Positions 44,621 to 55,186 of a stretch of DNA of 64,000 nt are shown here, one piece after another. Origin of the DNA: Prunus persica (taxonomy: Eukaryota > Streptophyta > Magnoliopsida > Rosales > Rosaceae); the NCBI RefSeq assembly GCF_000346465.2, contig NC_034014.1:10414505-10478504 (forward strand), given 5' to 3'. The notes under the pieces are model-generated. The model saw only the letters and a list, made by a program, of their open reading frames with translations. It made no database searches and was not told the origin of the DNA. Position 1 is the stretch's first letter; the number at the start of each line of letters is the position of its first letter. The position numbers and the translations under genes are program-made.

Positions 44621-45383
44621 TGACAGGACCCGCTTCGGAATTTTCCGGAAATCGAAGTGGATCTCGTCTTTGTTCCGACATCATCCCGATGTCGGGCCCA
44701 CTTACTAAAAACCGAGACTCTCTACCAAAATTTTGGCAGAGTCTCCCTTGTAAATTAAGCAAACCCAACAAAAATTTCAACCTGTAAAATACATAAAATA
44801 ATCTCAACCAGCAGCATGCTTTCATAATACAACAAAACATATTAAATGGCCTCCGGCCTCACAAGTAAAATCCAGCATGGGCGATAACAGAGCATCTATT
44901 GAATTTAGTTTACAACAACAGTTGAGTAGAAGAAATTACTCAAATCCTAACTAGGGAAGTTCACAGTTCGAGCTTCGTACACCACTTGCACGCTTTCTAG
45001 GGCGACTATTGACTGGGGAGCGCAAAACAGAAAACATGTGAGTGGACAAAAACAAGATTTGCATTTAAAACAACATAGTAACCCCACCATATAAAAGTAA
45101 TGCTCAAGACATGCAGATTCACAATTCATAATTTAATTGCTCAAAAATATATTTCATTAAAAACTCTTTAAAAACACAACTCACTTCATCCATAAACCAC
45201 ATTCTCACAATCTTGCTGCTCCTGCCAACCCACTGATAAACTCTAATTTCTTCACTCTCATCACACTACCTAGGTACCGGGGAAACAATCCAATCGAGGG
45301 ATCGTTTAACTAGCCCGCAGGATTTTCAGGTGCTATCCTGCGTCTAGGGATGAGCGGTCCAACCGGGGGACGAAACTCCATAG

Positions 45384-45630
45384 CTCACACACCGGAACAT
45401 CCAACGCCATATATAGCTCCAATACTAAGTCCATAGCTCACACACTGGAACATCCAACGCCATATATAGCTCACACACCGAAACTCCATAGTGCGCAGAC
45501 TGGATCATCACACACCGGAACATCCAACGCCGCATATGGAAAGTGTCTCACACGCCGGAACATCCAACGCCGCGTGTGAGACTGATAACCTATTCTTCCC
45601 ACACTCCAAAACATCCAACGCCACGTGTGG
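45384..45630. repeat. Short interspersed repeats with ACATCCAACGCC core inside the solo LTR
   Basis: The 12-mer ACATCCAACGCC occurs five times (about 45396, 45450, 45519, 45559 and 45611), usually preceded by CACACxCyGGA and followed by CATATAT or CGCGTGTG. The other solo LTR lacks this array at the corresponding place. Confidence 0.75.
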
Positions 45631-46966
45631 GAGGTCTAATCATTGGGGAAGGTACTTACATAGTGTAATCATACAACTTTTCTCAACAACCCCTCATATT
45701 CAAGTTCCTCCACAACTCACCTCAACAACCCAAGTATCCCACCTATAAACAATATATATATATAACTCTCCCAAAAATCCATGTAAAATATACTCTTGAT
45801 ACCCAAATATGCCAAACCCACAATATATTGCCAAAGCACTATACAAACATCAAATTCAACCCATGAATATAATATATTCAATAAACCATTAAAAACATTA
45901 TGCATAAATCTTTCATCAATAAAACCATGCATATGATTGAAAACAAAGTCCACTCACAAGTACTCCCAAGCTGCCTGACCGCGAGAGGGTCCTGCCTGCT
46001 GAGTACGTGCAGTCGGAGCACATATTTTGAGATACGAACCTTAATTAATATAAAATTACTTCGAAGTGGAAATCACAAATTAAATACTTAAACCCCCAAG
46101 TTCCCAGTACGTGTACGTTGAACGAGGTATCCTAAGGTCCGATTACAGGTTTAGGAATCACTTACGATTGTACGGTTATCGCTAACCCACAAACTTTGAA
46201 TTATTGAATTGGAATATCCGGGGCTCTGATTCATGATCCGTGAAGTCTTACACGGTCCTAGGAATACCTAGAACAACGTATTTTAATTGAAAAAAGATCC
46301 AACGGTTAGAACCTATCGAACCCAGATAACGCACAATATGCGAAAATCCGTTTGATAGTCAAACGACGTCAGAATTGAGATCCGTGAAATCCTACGCACT
46401 CGTGACAACCTAAGGATCTCATTGGGACAAAGTGCAACTTCACCACCCTCGCCCACGGGCCGCAACACGAGCCGACAACGCGTGGGTGTGTAGAGTAAAT
46501 TCTGGTGACGGAAAAACTCCACACCCGAGCTCACCCTTCCTACCCTAGCTTCTACTCGAGGTCAGGATCACATCATTCAACTACGGGGAGGTCCAATTCG
46601 AACGGCAACTGGCCGGAATTTCACTTTGAAATCTGGCCAAACCTAGGTTTACAAAATTATTTCTACACATCAAATCGATCCAAACGTATCCCAAAAAACA
46701 GCTAGAGCTCAAAAAATGGATGAGAAACCTCACCTTATTCACCGGGTTTGGGCGGCGGAGACGATGGCGCGACGGTTGCGATTCACCGGTTCAAACCAGT
46801 TGAGATCGTGGCCGGGATTCGTTGAGAGGAATTGATCGGGACGTCGAGGGGAATTGATCGGGACCGGTGGCGTCGATCGGGGTGGCCGGAAACGGTGGCG
46901 GGGTGGTGGTTTTTGGTTCGGTGAACAGTAACGGGGGAGGGGGAGGTCGCGTGCAGAGAGAGAATC

Positions 46967-46968
<2 letters not shown>

Positions 46969-47022
<54 letters not shown>
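46969..47022. repeat. (GA)n microsatellite in the solo LTR
   Basis: An uninterrupted GA run of about 54 bases. It is the counterpart of the CT-rich stretch at 13163-13210 in the other solo LTR. Confidence 0.95.
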
Positions 47023-47026
<4 letters not shown>

Positions 47027-47303
47027 AAATTGAAAAAATATCAGATTTTTATTCTAACCCTTTTTGAAATAATTACAAGTTTGCCACTGAATTACTTTTG
47101 ATCGCCAAATCTTCGTTCCAACTCCGATTCAAGCCTACCACATGTCTATGAATTCGTCTCAGTACAACCTAGCCAAAAATACTAGTCACTGCCCCAAAAT
47201 CCTTCCGGATAAATGATCAATTTACTCCTACCCCAAGGGTAAATTTGTAATTTCACTTTAAATGAATTAAAATAGGAATTAAATTTGGAGTCGGGGTGTT
47301 ACA

Positions 47304-48108
47304 ATTGAGATGTGTATATAAATTTTTCTTTTTGGAATAAGTTATTCTTGCATATGTGTCAAACTATAATTTGCATGAACAAGAAATGACTCATTCCATA
47401 GCCTTAATTCAAGGACATGGAATGGGTAAAGTCTCAGTATAGTTCTCAAGTTCAATCGAAAGAAAAGGTATAATTATCTTAATACTCAAGTGCTCAACTA
47501 TATAATTCTGTATCTTTCTTGGTAGTTCTTTAATTTGTTTGAAAAGTAAGAAACAACTTTCAATCCAATTTCTCATTGTTTTGCTTATTTTTCTCAAACT
47601 TGGGTTGATTCCAATAAAATTATCATCCAAATTTATTTATTTAGTTTTTAAATTTAGACGTCACTCAACTCGGTTTCTGTTTCTTATCCAAATTCCAAAT
47701 GCTTTCATTACCCAAAAAAAAAAAAAAAAGTAATTCAAATCCTTTCCAAGGCATTTTGAGTTTGTGGGAGAGGGGTAATCCATATATATGTCCATGACTC
47801 CATGGACTATATATTTTATGTACCTGCAGCTGTACCATGTTCTGATTAATAGAACTTAGGCATGCAGATAGTCTATATAACTAAGCAATGTAAAAATCTG
47901 TGTAATTGTCTAATTAAGTTCAATGTATTTTATGCATAAACGCAGGAGAAGTAACAAAGAAAAATAACAAACAACATCTGTAACACTGGAACTACAACAA
48001 GAAAGCAAAGCATCATTGTTTTCATCTCCAATTGACATCATAGGCCTGCAGCAAGAATATATTCATTTCCCATTTGCCTTCCGCTTAGATTTGACTTGAA
48101 CCCCACTC
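47304..48108. other. Promoter side of germin-like gene 2
   Basis: AT-rich spacer with an A-run at 47713-47729. The conserved promoter block AGGCCTGCA is at 48042-48050. No gene is seen. Confidence 0.5.
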
Positions 48109-48115
48109 TATAAAT
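48109..48115 (+). promoter_or_regulatory. TATA box of germin-like gene 2
   Basis: TATAAAT lies 98 bases before the start codon and 59 bases after the AGGCCTGCA block. Confidence 0.6.
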
Positions 48116-48212
48116 CCTATCCTTGTAGAAGCCCATTACCTCATCAACCTATACCCAATATCTAGCAATAGTTTCATATCACATTTCTGAAAAAGTAATC
48201 AAGTCCTCAACC

Positions 48213-48842
48213 ATGGCCTCAAGGACTTCATCCCTTAAATTCTTTTCACTACTAATCTGTTCGATTGCCATTGTTCAGATGGCGACCGCTGGAGACCCGG
48301 ACATTATTACTGACTTCATTGCTCCTTCAAATGGAACAGTAGATGGAAACTTCTTCACATACACTGGCTTTCGTGTTCTTGTTGGAGGAGGCCCTCCTCC
48401 CACAGCTTTCAATGTATTGAAGGCAACCTTGGCTGAGTTCCCTTCTCTTAATGGGCAAAGTGTTTCTTATGCCGTCCTTCAATTCCCATCCGGCACTACT
48501 AACCCACCGCACACTCATCCTCGCTCTGCTGAGCTCCTTTTCCTTCTTGGTGGTACGCTTGAAGTCGGTTTTGTTGACACAAAAAACAACCTCTTTACCC
48601 AGACTCTGCAAGCAGGTGATCTGTTTGTGTTTCCTAAGGGACTTGCCCATTTCCAGTACAATGCTGATTCACAAAACCCAGCTCTAGCAATTTCAGCCTT
48701 TGGAAGTGCAAATGCAGGAACAGTATCAATCCCCAGCACTTTGTTCGCCACTGGCATTGACGACAATGTCTTGGCTATCTCCTTCAAGACTGATGTAGCC
48801 ACCATTCAAAAGCTCAAGGCTGGTCTGGCTGCCAAGCCATGA
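48213..48842 (+). CDS. Germin-like protein 2 of 6 (209 aa)
   Basis: It has the same fold and layout as gene 1: signal peptide, Asn40 sequon, HTHPRSAE and GLAHFQYN metal ligands, no N-terminal cysteine pair. It differs from gene 3 at seven residues (positions 7, 39, 63, 67, 112, 113 and 149) and shares with it the C-terminal KAGLAAKP and LFATGIDDN. In this copy DG of the strand before TLEVGF is replaced by GG (LLFLLGGTLE). No disruption is visible. The downstream flank (SINE plus peroxidase relic) is shared with gene 3. Confidence 0.92.
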   Translation: MASRTSSLKFFSLLICSIAIVQMATAGDPDIITDFIAPSNGTVDGNFFTYTGFRVLVGGGPPPTAFNVLKATLAEFPSLNGQSVSYAVLQFPSGTTNPPHTHPRSAELLFLLGGTLEVGFVDTKNNLFTQTLQAGDLFVFPKGLAHFQYNADSQNPALAISAFGSANAGTVSIPSTLFATGIDDNVLAISFKTDVATIQKLKAGLAAKP

Positions 48843-49133
48843 GGATATAATTGCAATCCATTAACCTGTAATTTAATATGTTTGTTCTTCAGGTTTTTCC
48901 TTTGTTTGTCAAACAAAAAAAATGGTTTGAATAATTACCCTTAATGTGTCAAAAAGGGTATGCCATCAACCTTTATTCCATTTTTCATTGTTTGTCTCAA
49001 TTCATTTGTTGTCAAGCTATATATAATAAGACACAAAAGAGCCTCACTTTCTTTTCTATTGTGGGACATCTCAATTTTTATTTATACAATCATTTGGAAT
49101 TTGGCACTACATTCTGATGTAAAAAGGAAAAAT
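48843..49133. other. Downstream region of germin-like gene 2
   Basis: 3' untranslated region and spacer. It matches the sequence after gene 3 (about 51043-51367) with small indels. Confidence 0.6.
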
Positions 49134-49288
49134 GGGGGGCCAACGGGGTCTAGCCCAGTGGCAAAATATCTTGACTTGCAGACCAGAGAGGTCTCAAGTT
49201 CGAATCCCCATAGCATGTTGATTGTATGTGTGTATGTGAGAAACCCCCCTCCCCTTTAGTTTAGACCATCACTTGTACTAAAAAAATA
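49134..49288 (+). mobile_element. tRNA-derived SINE downstream of germin-like gene 2
   Basis: An A-box-like GTCTAGCCCAGTGGC (49148-49162) and a B-box-like AAGTTCGAATCCCC (49196-49209) are spaced as in a tRNA gene, followed by a T- and A-rich tail. The homologous copy at 51368-51506 sits at the same place after gene 3, so it was inserted before that duplication. Confidence 0.78.
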
Positions 49289-49375
49289 GGGGTAAGGGTG
49301 GGAGGGTGTAGATAAACATTAATTGTATAACGTAAATAATGAAATTAAATTGCTCCATAATTTTTTTTTATAGCA

Positions 49376-49650
49376 CTGCCTAGTAGTTGCTTTACAAAAT
49401 ATAATCTGGAGACAGTTTCAGACATCAAACAAGAGTCTCTTATTGCACACAAGGAGTTTATTGCAAAATAATATGAAGGCAAACCATTCAGTCAATGGCA
49501 AGCATCAGCAACACAGTTGGCTTCACAAAACATGAGAGAAATGGCTTTCTCTACTGAATTTGGGCATGCCATGGTTAATTAAGTTGGGAGAGTAGTTAAG
49601 TCTTTATTGCACACAAGGAGAAATTAGGAAGTCATGCAGTTTTTCTTGCC
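49376..49650 (+). pseudogene. Decayed 3' end of a class III peroxidase gene, copy 1
   Basis: Translation around 49549-49572 reads FSTEFGHAMVN, corresponding to FATKFGQAMVKLG near the end of the intact peroxidase. It then hits a stop. GGAGAAATTAGGAAGTCATGC (49618-49638) corresponds to the GEIRRSC coding block. Upstream parts are eroded by stops and indels. It is not expressible. Confidence 0.7.
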
Positions 49651-50328
49651 CTGCAATTTACACTCAGCACTACTATTGGAGTTGGAGTTTGGCATTCATT
49701 TTTGTAGCAAAAATCTTTCGGCAAGGAGACAATAAGAAAAGGATAAAACGACTAGCACCAGCAATGAAATCATGAAGAATGTAAAAATGTCAGTTGGGAA
49801 ACTAGACAAAAAAAAGAAAAAGTGACTGGTTCCACTAGTAATGCTGCATTTTGTAAGAACAACGAGAAGACAATAAGAAAAGGCTAATTTTGATCTACAC
49901 AAGCTCCGGCTCTATAGTTTGGCCATAAGACAAATTTCAAGTTACGCTGGAGCATGACACTCTACCTTTTATTGTTGCCAAGAACAGGAATATATCCTTT
50001 GCTGTCGAAAATTAATTATAGTCAGCAATGAATGTTGTGAATCCAGCCTATATTGCTCGACAGAATAGATGAACATCCAAAAAGGGTCAAAGAATATACT
50101 TTATTATATTTCATTTTAATACCAACTGTTGGAGACCACAAGCAAAAGTTGTAATATTCTTGGTATATATCTTTTCCAGGAAAAACTACAAATTAACAAC
50201 TATAAAACTGCAGCTACAGCAAGGTTATCATTGTAATCTTCATCTCCAGTTAACATCAGAAAGGCCTGCAGCAACAATATATTCCAACACCAATGTTTTT
50301 CCCTTGGGTTTCATACAATCTGCACCCC
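49651..50328. other. Spacer and promoter region of germin-like gene 3
   Basis: From about 50071 to the start codon this matches 57711-58052 (upstream of gene 4) without gaps. The conserved AGGCCTGCA block is at 50262-50270. Its first bases (TTTACACTCAGCACTACTAT) represent the empty site for the Harbinger insertion seen in the next repeat unit. Confidence 0.7.
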
Positions 50329-50335
50329 ATAAATA
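50329..50335 (+). promoter_or_regulatory. TATA box of germin-like gene 3
   Basis: ATAAATA lies 78 bases before the start codon and 59 bases after the AGGCCTGCA block, as in gene 4. Confidence 0.55.
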
Positions 50336-50412
50336 GCTTAGTTGGTGAAGCCCTAAAATCCCATCCAACTACCTAACACTATAGCGATACCGAATCATAT
50401 TTCTTCCCAACC

Positions 50413-51042
50413 ATGGCCTCAAGAACTTCCACCCTCAAATTCTTCTCACTACTAATCTGTTCGATTGCCATTGTTCAGATGGCGACCGCTGGAGACCCGG
50501 ACATAATTACTGACTTCATTGCTCCTCCAAATGGAACAGTAGATGGAAACTTCTTCACATACACTGGCTTTCGTGTTCTTGTTGGAGGAGGCCCTCCTTC
50601 CACAGCTTTCAAGGTATTGAAGGCAACCTTGGCTGAGTTCCCTTCTCTTAATGGGCAAAGTGTTTCTTATGCCGTCCTTCAATTCCCATCCGGCACTACT
50701 AACCCACCGCACACTCATCCTCGCTCTGCTGAGCTCCTTTTCCTTGTTGCTGGTACGCTTGAAGTCGGTTTTGTTGACACAAAAAACAACCTCTTTACCC
50801 AGACTCTGCAAGCAGGTGATCTGTTTGTGTTTCCTAAGGGACTTGCCCACTTCCAGTTCAATGCTGATTCACAAAACCCAGCTCTAGCAATTTCAGCCTT
50901 TGGAAGTGCAAATGCAGGAACAGTATCAATCCCCAGCACTTTGTTCGCCACCGGCATTGACGACAATGTCTTGGCTATCTCCTTCAAGACTGATGTAGCC
51001 ACCATTCAAAAGCTCAAGGCTGGTCTTGCTGCCAAGCCATGA
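50413..51042 (+). CDS. Germin-like protein 3 of 6 (209 aa, crossover product)
   Basis: An intact cupin protein of the same layout: HTHPRSAE, GLAHFQFN, NGT at residue 40, no N-terminal cysteines. One ligand-neighbouring Tyr is Phe (HFQF). The promoter and first ~15 codons are identical or nearly so to gene 4, whereas from codon ~16 (ICSIAIVQMATA) onward it follows gene 2. The switch falls between 50446 and 50456. The protein is therefore a gene-2-type enzyme under a gene-4-type promoter. The mature protein is unaffected because the join lies in the signal peptide. Confidence 0.92.
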   Translation: MASRTSTLKFFSLLICSIAIVQMATAGDPDIITDFIAPPNGTVDGNFFTYTGFRVLVGGGPPSTAFKVLKATLAEFPSLNGQSVSYAVLQFPSGTTNPPHTHPRSAELLFLVAGTLEVGFVDTKNNLFTQTLQAGDLFVFPKGLAHFQFNADSQNPALAISAFGSANAGTVSIPSTLFATGIDDNVLAISFKTDVATIQKLKAGLAAKP

Positions 51043-51367
51043 GGATATAATTGCTATCCATTAACCAGTAATTTAATATGTTGGTGCTTCAGGTTTTTCC
51101 TTTGTTTGTTAAACAAAAAAATGGTTTCAAAAATTTCCCTTAATGTGTCAAAAGGGTATGCCATCAACCTTTATTACATTTTTCATTGTTTGTCTCAATT
51201 AATTTGTTGTCAAGCTATATATAATAAGACTCTCCTTTGGTTGTATCATGGTAGTTAATTGGGGTACAAAAGAGCCTCACTTTCTTTTCTATTGTCGGGT
51301 ACGTCTCAATTTTTATTTATATAATCATCTGGAATTTGGCACTACATTCTGATGTAAAAAGGAAAAA
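51043..51367. other. Downstream region of germin-like gene 3
   Basis: 3' untranslated region and spacer, matching the sequence after gene 2. Confidence 0.6.
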
Positions 51368-51506
51368 TGGGGGCCGAACGGGTCTAGGCCTAGTGGCAAA
51401 ATGTCTTGACTTGCAGATCAGAGGTCTCAAGTTTGAACCCTATGACAGCTTGGTTGTTTTTTGTGTCTCTTGTAATTTAAACTATCACTTGTATAAAAAA
51501 AGAAAA
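51368..51506 (+). mobile_element. tRNA-derived SINE downstream of germin-like gene 3
   Basis: It is the duplicate of the SINE at 49134-49288, with GTCTAGGCCTAGTGGC as the A-box region and AAGTTTGAACCC as a mutated B box. The tail is diverged. Confidence 0.72.
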
Positions 51507-51938
51507 GATATTTAGTCATATATCCATTCTTAGCACTAATGATATGGATAAACCCTACACCATTTAATTTATATAAACAAACCCAAAAAAAATCCAAAAA
51601 ATGACAGTTGACCCTATTGAATTTAATTTTTATTCTTAAATTACTTTGATGCCCTATTGAGTATTTTGAGTATTTTATTTTTTTGTTGAGGTTTTTGGGG
51701 TTGGGCTTGTTTTAAGAAATTGATAGCAGTTTTGTAATTTATAAGAAGTTAAAAGACTCTTTGTTATGTTGTAAATGAGCTTTGAGTGTGTTTCTAAAGT
51801 TTATTTCGTATAGAATTTTTTATTTTTTAATAATTTGGGTGTTTATATTGGGTATGTGAATCTCCCAAAAAAAAATAAAAAATTTCGGGGTAAGGGTGGG
51901 AAGGTGTAGATAAACATTAATTGTATAATGTCAATAAT
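51507..51938. other. Spacer, extra sequence relative to the neighbouring unit
   Basis: Most of 51510-51880 has no counterpart after gene 2 and is AT-rich without a gene. The match resumes at GGGGTAAGGGTGGGA near 51887. Confidence 0.45.
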
Positions 51939-51947
51939 TAAATTAAA

Positions 51948-52294
51948 GGCTTAAATGTTAAAATGGTCCCTGTGTTTTATCTCATAGGCCAATTTAGTCC
52001 CTGTGTTATCAATTTGGCCAATTTGGTCCTTGTGTTTGTATATATTAGTCAATGTGGTCCATTCCCTTCAAAATATAAAATATAAAATATTTAAAATTAA
52101 TTAAAATAAAAACTGTAATTGATTATAAAATTTTAAATTCAATCTGAAAATGGAATATTTTTTTTTAAATTTCACCTTCCCCAATTTCGCCACACACCTC
52201 AACCACCTCCCAAACCCAGCCACCCTCACCACCACCACTCCAACCCCAAACCATAGCCACCCTCACCACCATTCTAACCCCACCTAACCACAAC

Positions 52295-52337
<43 letters not shown>

Positions 52338-52841
52338 CTTCCTCTCTGACAAATCACGAAGATCTTCATAGCCGGTCACCGTAACCTTGATGGCTCTACC
52401 GCCAATTGATCATCCTCGCTGCAGCAAAAGTCAATGATATTCAGGCCAATGGATCGAAGAGGAGAGAGAGATGAAGGGTAGAGTATGAGAAAATCTTAAA
52501 CATAAGAGAGAAGAAAAATTGCAGCAAGAAAAGAGTAGGCATCAATTCAACTAAGAACCCTTTTTTTTCCTACAGGAATCGAGACCATTTGAGGTTGAGG
52601 TTGTGTGGCTTTTAATCATTTTAGCATTATTATTATTTGAGTTTAAATCTTTATAATTAATTACAGATTTTTAAATTAATTTTAAATATTTTATTTATTT
52701 ATAGGTTTTAACATAATTTTGACAGAAAGGATCAAATGTGTTAACATATACAAACACAGGGACTAAATTGGCCAAATTAATAACACAGGGACTAAATTGG
52801 CCGATAAGGTAGAACATAGGGACCATTTCGACATTTAAGTC
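51948..52841. mobile_element. 894-bp Mutator-like non-autonomous element, 9-bp TSD
   Basis: The ends GGCTTAAATGTTAAAATGGT and (inverted) GACTTAAATGTCGAAATGGT continue as CCCT(G/A)TGTT. The flanks are TAAATTAAA (51939-51947) and AAAATTAAA (52842-52850). The paralogous place after gene 2 (about 49340-49352, GAAATTAAATTGCTCC) has no insertion. A second inverted motif, CCAATTTAGTCCCTGTGTTA, lies just inside each end. It contains a (CT)n run (52297-52334) and encodes no transposase. Confidence 0.87.
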
Positions 52842-52861
52842 AAAATTAAATTGCTCCATAA

Positions 52862-53092
52862 TTTTTTTTATAGCACTGACTAGTAGTTTCTTTACAAAAA
52901 ATAATCTGGAGACAGAGTTTCAGACATCAAACAAGAGTCTATTAGTATGAAGACAAACCATTCAGCCAATGGCAAGCATCAGCAACAAAGTTAGCTTCAC
53001 AAAATGGCTTCTCTACTGAATTGGGGCAGGCCATGGTTAATTAAGTTGGGAATAGGGAGAAATTAGGAACTCATGCAGCTTGTCTTGCCCTG
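52862..53092 (+). pseudogene. Decayed 3' end of a class III peroxidase gene, copy 2
   Basis: It is the duplicate of the relic at 49376-49650 and shares GGCAAGCATCAGCAACA and GCCATGGTTAATTAAGTTGG. It has additional deletions. The Harbinger element inserted just downstream of it. Confidence 0.68.
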
Positions 53093-53299
53093 CAATTTAC
53101 ACTTAAGAGTGGCTCCAGCGAAGGAGCCCAGCCCGAGGCAAGGGCAGAAAAAAAAAAAATTTCGCTCCAGCGTGCAGCCCAGGCCCGGGTTTGGTGTGGG
53201 ACCCACCAACTCGGGCCAGCCCGAAGGCCAAACCAGCCCCAGGTCCAAAACGCGGGTGCTGACGTCAGCGCTGGCGTCACGCTGACGTCAGCTAGCGAG

Positions 53300-53360
53300 T
53301 TCAAAATTTTTTTACCGTTGGCGCGTGCATTGCACGCGCCAACGGTAAAAAAATTTTGAA
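53300..53360. repeat. Perfect 61-bp palindrome inside the Harbinger element
   Basis: Two 30-base arms (left arm starts TTCAAAATTTTTTTACCGTT) are exact inverse complements around a single T. TGACGTCAGCGCTG(A/G)CG-type sequence on each side extends the potential hairpin. Confidence 0.9.
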
Positions 53361-53534
53361 TCAGCGCGCACTGACGTCAGCGCTGACGCCAGCGCCAACG
53401 GTACGCTGCCACGTGTCGCGCTCAGCGCCTTCCGATCTGCTTCTCCTTTCTAATCCAACGGCTGAGGCTTTTTTGGGTGAAAAAAATATGAAAAAAAATT
53501 CTAAAAAATTCTAAAAAATTCTGATATTTTTTTC

Positions 53535-53542
53535 TATAAATA
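53535..53542 (+). promoter_or_regulatory. TATA box of the Harbinger Myb-like gene
   Basis: TATAAATA lies 123 bases upstream of the start codon at 53665. Confidence 0.55.
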
Positions 53543-53664
53543 CCTATCAATACCCTTCACTTTCAACACCAATACTCTTACATTTCATTATACTTCTACT
53601 AATATTCACTCTTTTTACACAACATTTTCCTCTTTTTCATCTAGCATTTTGATTTCATATTTTT

Positions 53665-54873
53665 ATGGCTTCTTCTATCGAAACCGGAGGGGCTTGGAGC
53701 ACAATGGAAGATGTTTCTTTGTGTGAGGCTTGGCTCCAAATTTGTCATTGTCCCGTGTCCGGCAATGAAATGAAATTTTTTCATATGTGGAAAAAAATTC
53801 ATGCCGAATTTTGTGAAAAAATTCCGGGGTCTACTCGTACGGAGATGGCATTATCCAGTAGGTGGAAAATTCTCAATAAAGAGTTGGGAAAATGGAGAAA
53901 TGCCCTAGCAAAAGCGATGGACAACTATAGAAGTGGGCAAAATCGTACTAACGAGGTAAGTATTTTATAATTTTTGTGTTATTAAGTTTAATCTCCTAAT
54001 ATATATATTTTGTTAATATTGCTTGCATTTTCAATATGTTGTATATATTTTGTTAATATTGCTTGCATTTTCAATATTTTGTTAATATTGCTTGCATTTT
54101 CAATATGTTGTATATATTTTGTTAATATTGCTTGCATTTTCAATATTTTGTTAATATTGCTTGCATTTTGAATATGTTGTTAATATTTCTTGCATTTTCA
54201 ATATTTTGTTAATATTGCTTGTATTTTTAATATGTTGTTAATATTTCTTGCATATCCAATATATTTTAAATATTTATTGCATTTCCATTTTTTTGTTCAA
54301 TAGATGATTCAAGCACAAATGTGGTTCGGTGCAACCGGGGGTGGCAAAAAAAGTTTCACCCATCATGAATGTTGGGAGGTGGTGAAATTTTGCAAACGCT
54401 TCGTAATTATTCCAACGGGTCCGGAGGTTGTGTTAAACGAGACGCCACTCCGTGATTCAATGACATCGGATTCACCTCTTGATTCTCCTATGAGTCAAGA
54501 CTCACCCATCGAAAAGGAGCCGAGGCCCATTGGCCGAAAGGCCGCGAAGGCAAAGAAGAAGGGTAATTCAAGCAATCAAAATTCACAATTTTTGGAGGAA
54601 ATTGCAAGGCAAAACGGCATAAGAATAGAAATGGAGCAAAAACGCCAAGAGCACGAGTTGGCCCTTGATGCTGAGTTTGCACGTGAAAGGGAGTATTTGC
54701 GCAAAAAAGATATGGACAAGACAGATCGGGAAACCATGGCGATGGATACAAGTCATATGTCCCCTGAAACAAAACAATTTTGGAAGCTAGAACGAAGGGA
54801 TGTTATGAGAAGAAGACTTTTCCGGGATGATGGGCCTAGCAACACGGATTGGTTAAATGATGGAAACCATTAA
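53665..54873 (+). CDS. PIF/Harbinger Myb/SANT-like protein (ORF1)
   Basis: In plant PIF/Harbinger elements this protein binds DNA and helps carry the transposase to the element ends. Exons 53665..53955 and 54304..54873 join in frame (GAG|GTAAG to AATAG|ATG) and give 286 residues. A trihelix/SANT-like region spans about 8-90 (WSTMEDVSLCEAWLQIC, a Trp-rich helix, LSSRWKILNKELGKW). GATGGGKKSFTHHECWEVVK and CKRF follow, then a charged C-terminal helical region (EMEQKRQEHELALDAEFARE), typical of the NAM-associated C-terminal type. The 348-bp intron is a tandem repeat. It converges on the transposase gene. Confidence 0.87.
53998..54280 (+). repeat. Tandem repeats filling the Harbinger ORF1 intron
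   Basis: A ~30-bp unit, TTTTGTTAATATTGCTTGCA followed by TTTTCAATAT, is repeated about eight times with small variations. Confidence 0.88.
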
Positions 54874-55186
54874 ATTAGTTAGCATATCTTTTATGTATTT
54901 GTATTTTAGTTGTTTTCTATTAAAGTTGTTATAATTCATGTATTTTATTTTATTAGTAATTCATAATGACTTGTATTACATTTCATTATTTAATAAACAA
55001 AGCATTCAATAAATTACCTTTTTATTCAACATATTCCATACTTCAAACAAAACATAATAAAATTAAAATTAAAAGTACAAACAAGGCACAATAATAAAAA
55101 TAAAAGTACAAACAAGGCACAATAAAAATAAAAACACAACCAAACCATACTAAATAAAACATAAGCAAAGCATCTATTCTCCATTA
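54874..55186. other. Convergent 3' region of the two Harbinger genes
   Basis: AT-rich sequence between the two stop codons. It contains a short tandem repeat (AGTACAAACAAGGCACAATAA, about 55074-55125). No other feature is seen. Confidence 0.55.

Larger units (their letters stand above)
44621..47303 (-). mobile_element. Solo LTR, 2683 bp (LTR family A, second copy), TSD ATTGA
   Basis: On the minus strand it starts TGTAACACCCCGAC and ends GGTCCTGTCA. The flanks are ATTGA at 44616-44620 and 47304-47308. It shares the middle region and both ends with the solo LTR at 12899-15456, including the CT-rich leader, GGCCA-rich segment and GGATCATGAATCAGAGCCCC-type block (plus strand about 46219-46238). 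It has no coding capacity. It separates germin-like genes 1 and 2. Confidence 0.88.

Noticed and set aside
49148..49209. Possible tRNA gene (A- and B-box-like motifs); likewise at 22693-22704 and 51380-51440
   Set aside because: No cloverleaf or discriminator end could be drawn; A-rich tails, a target duplication in one case and multiple copies fit SINEs.
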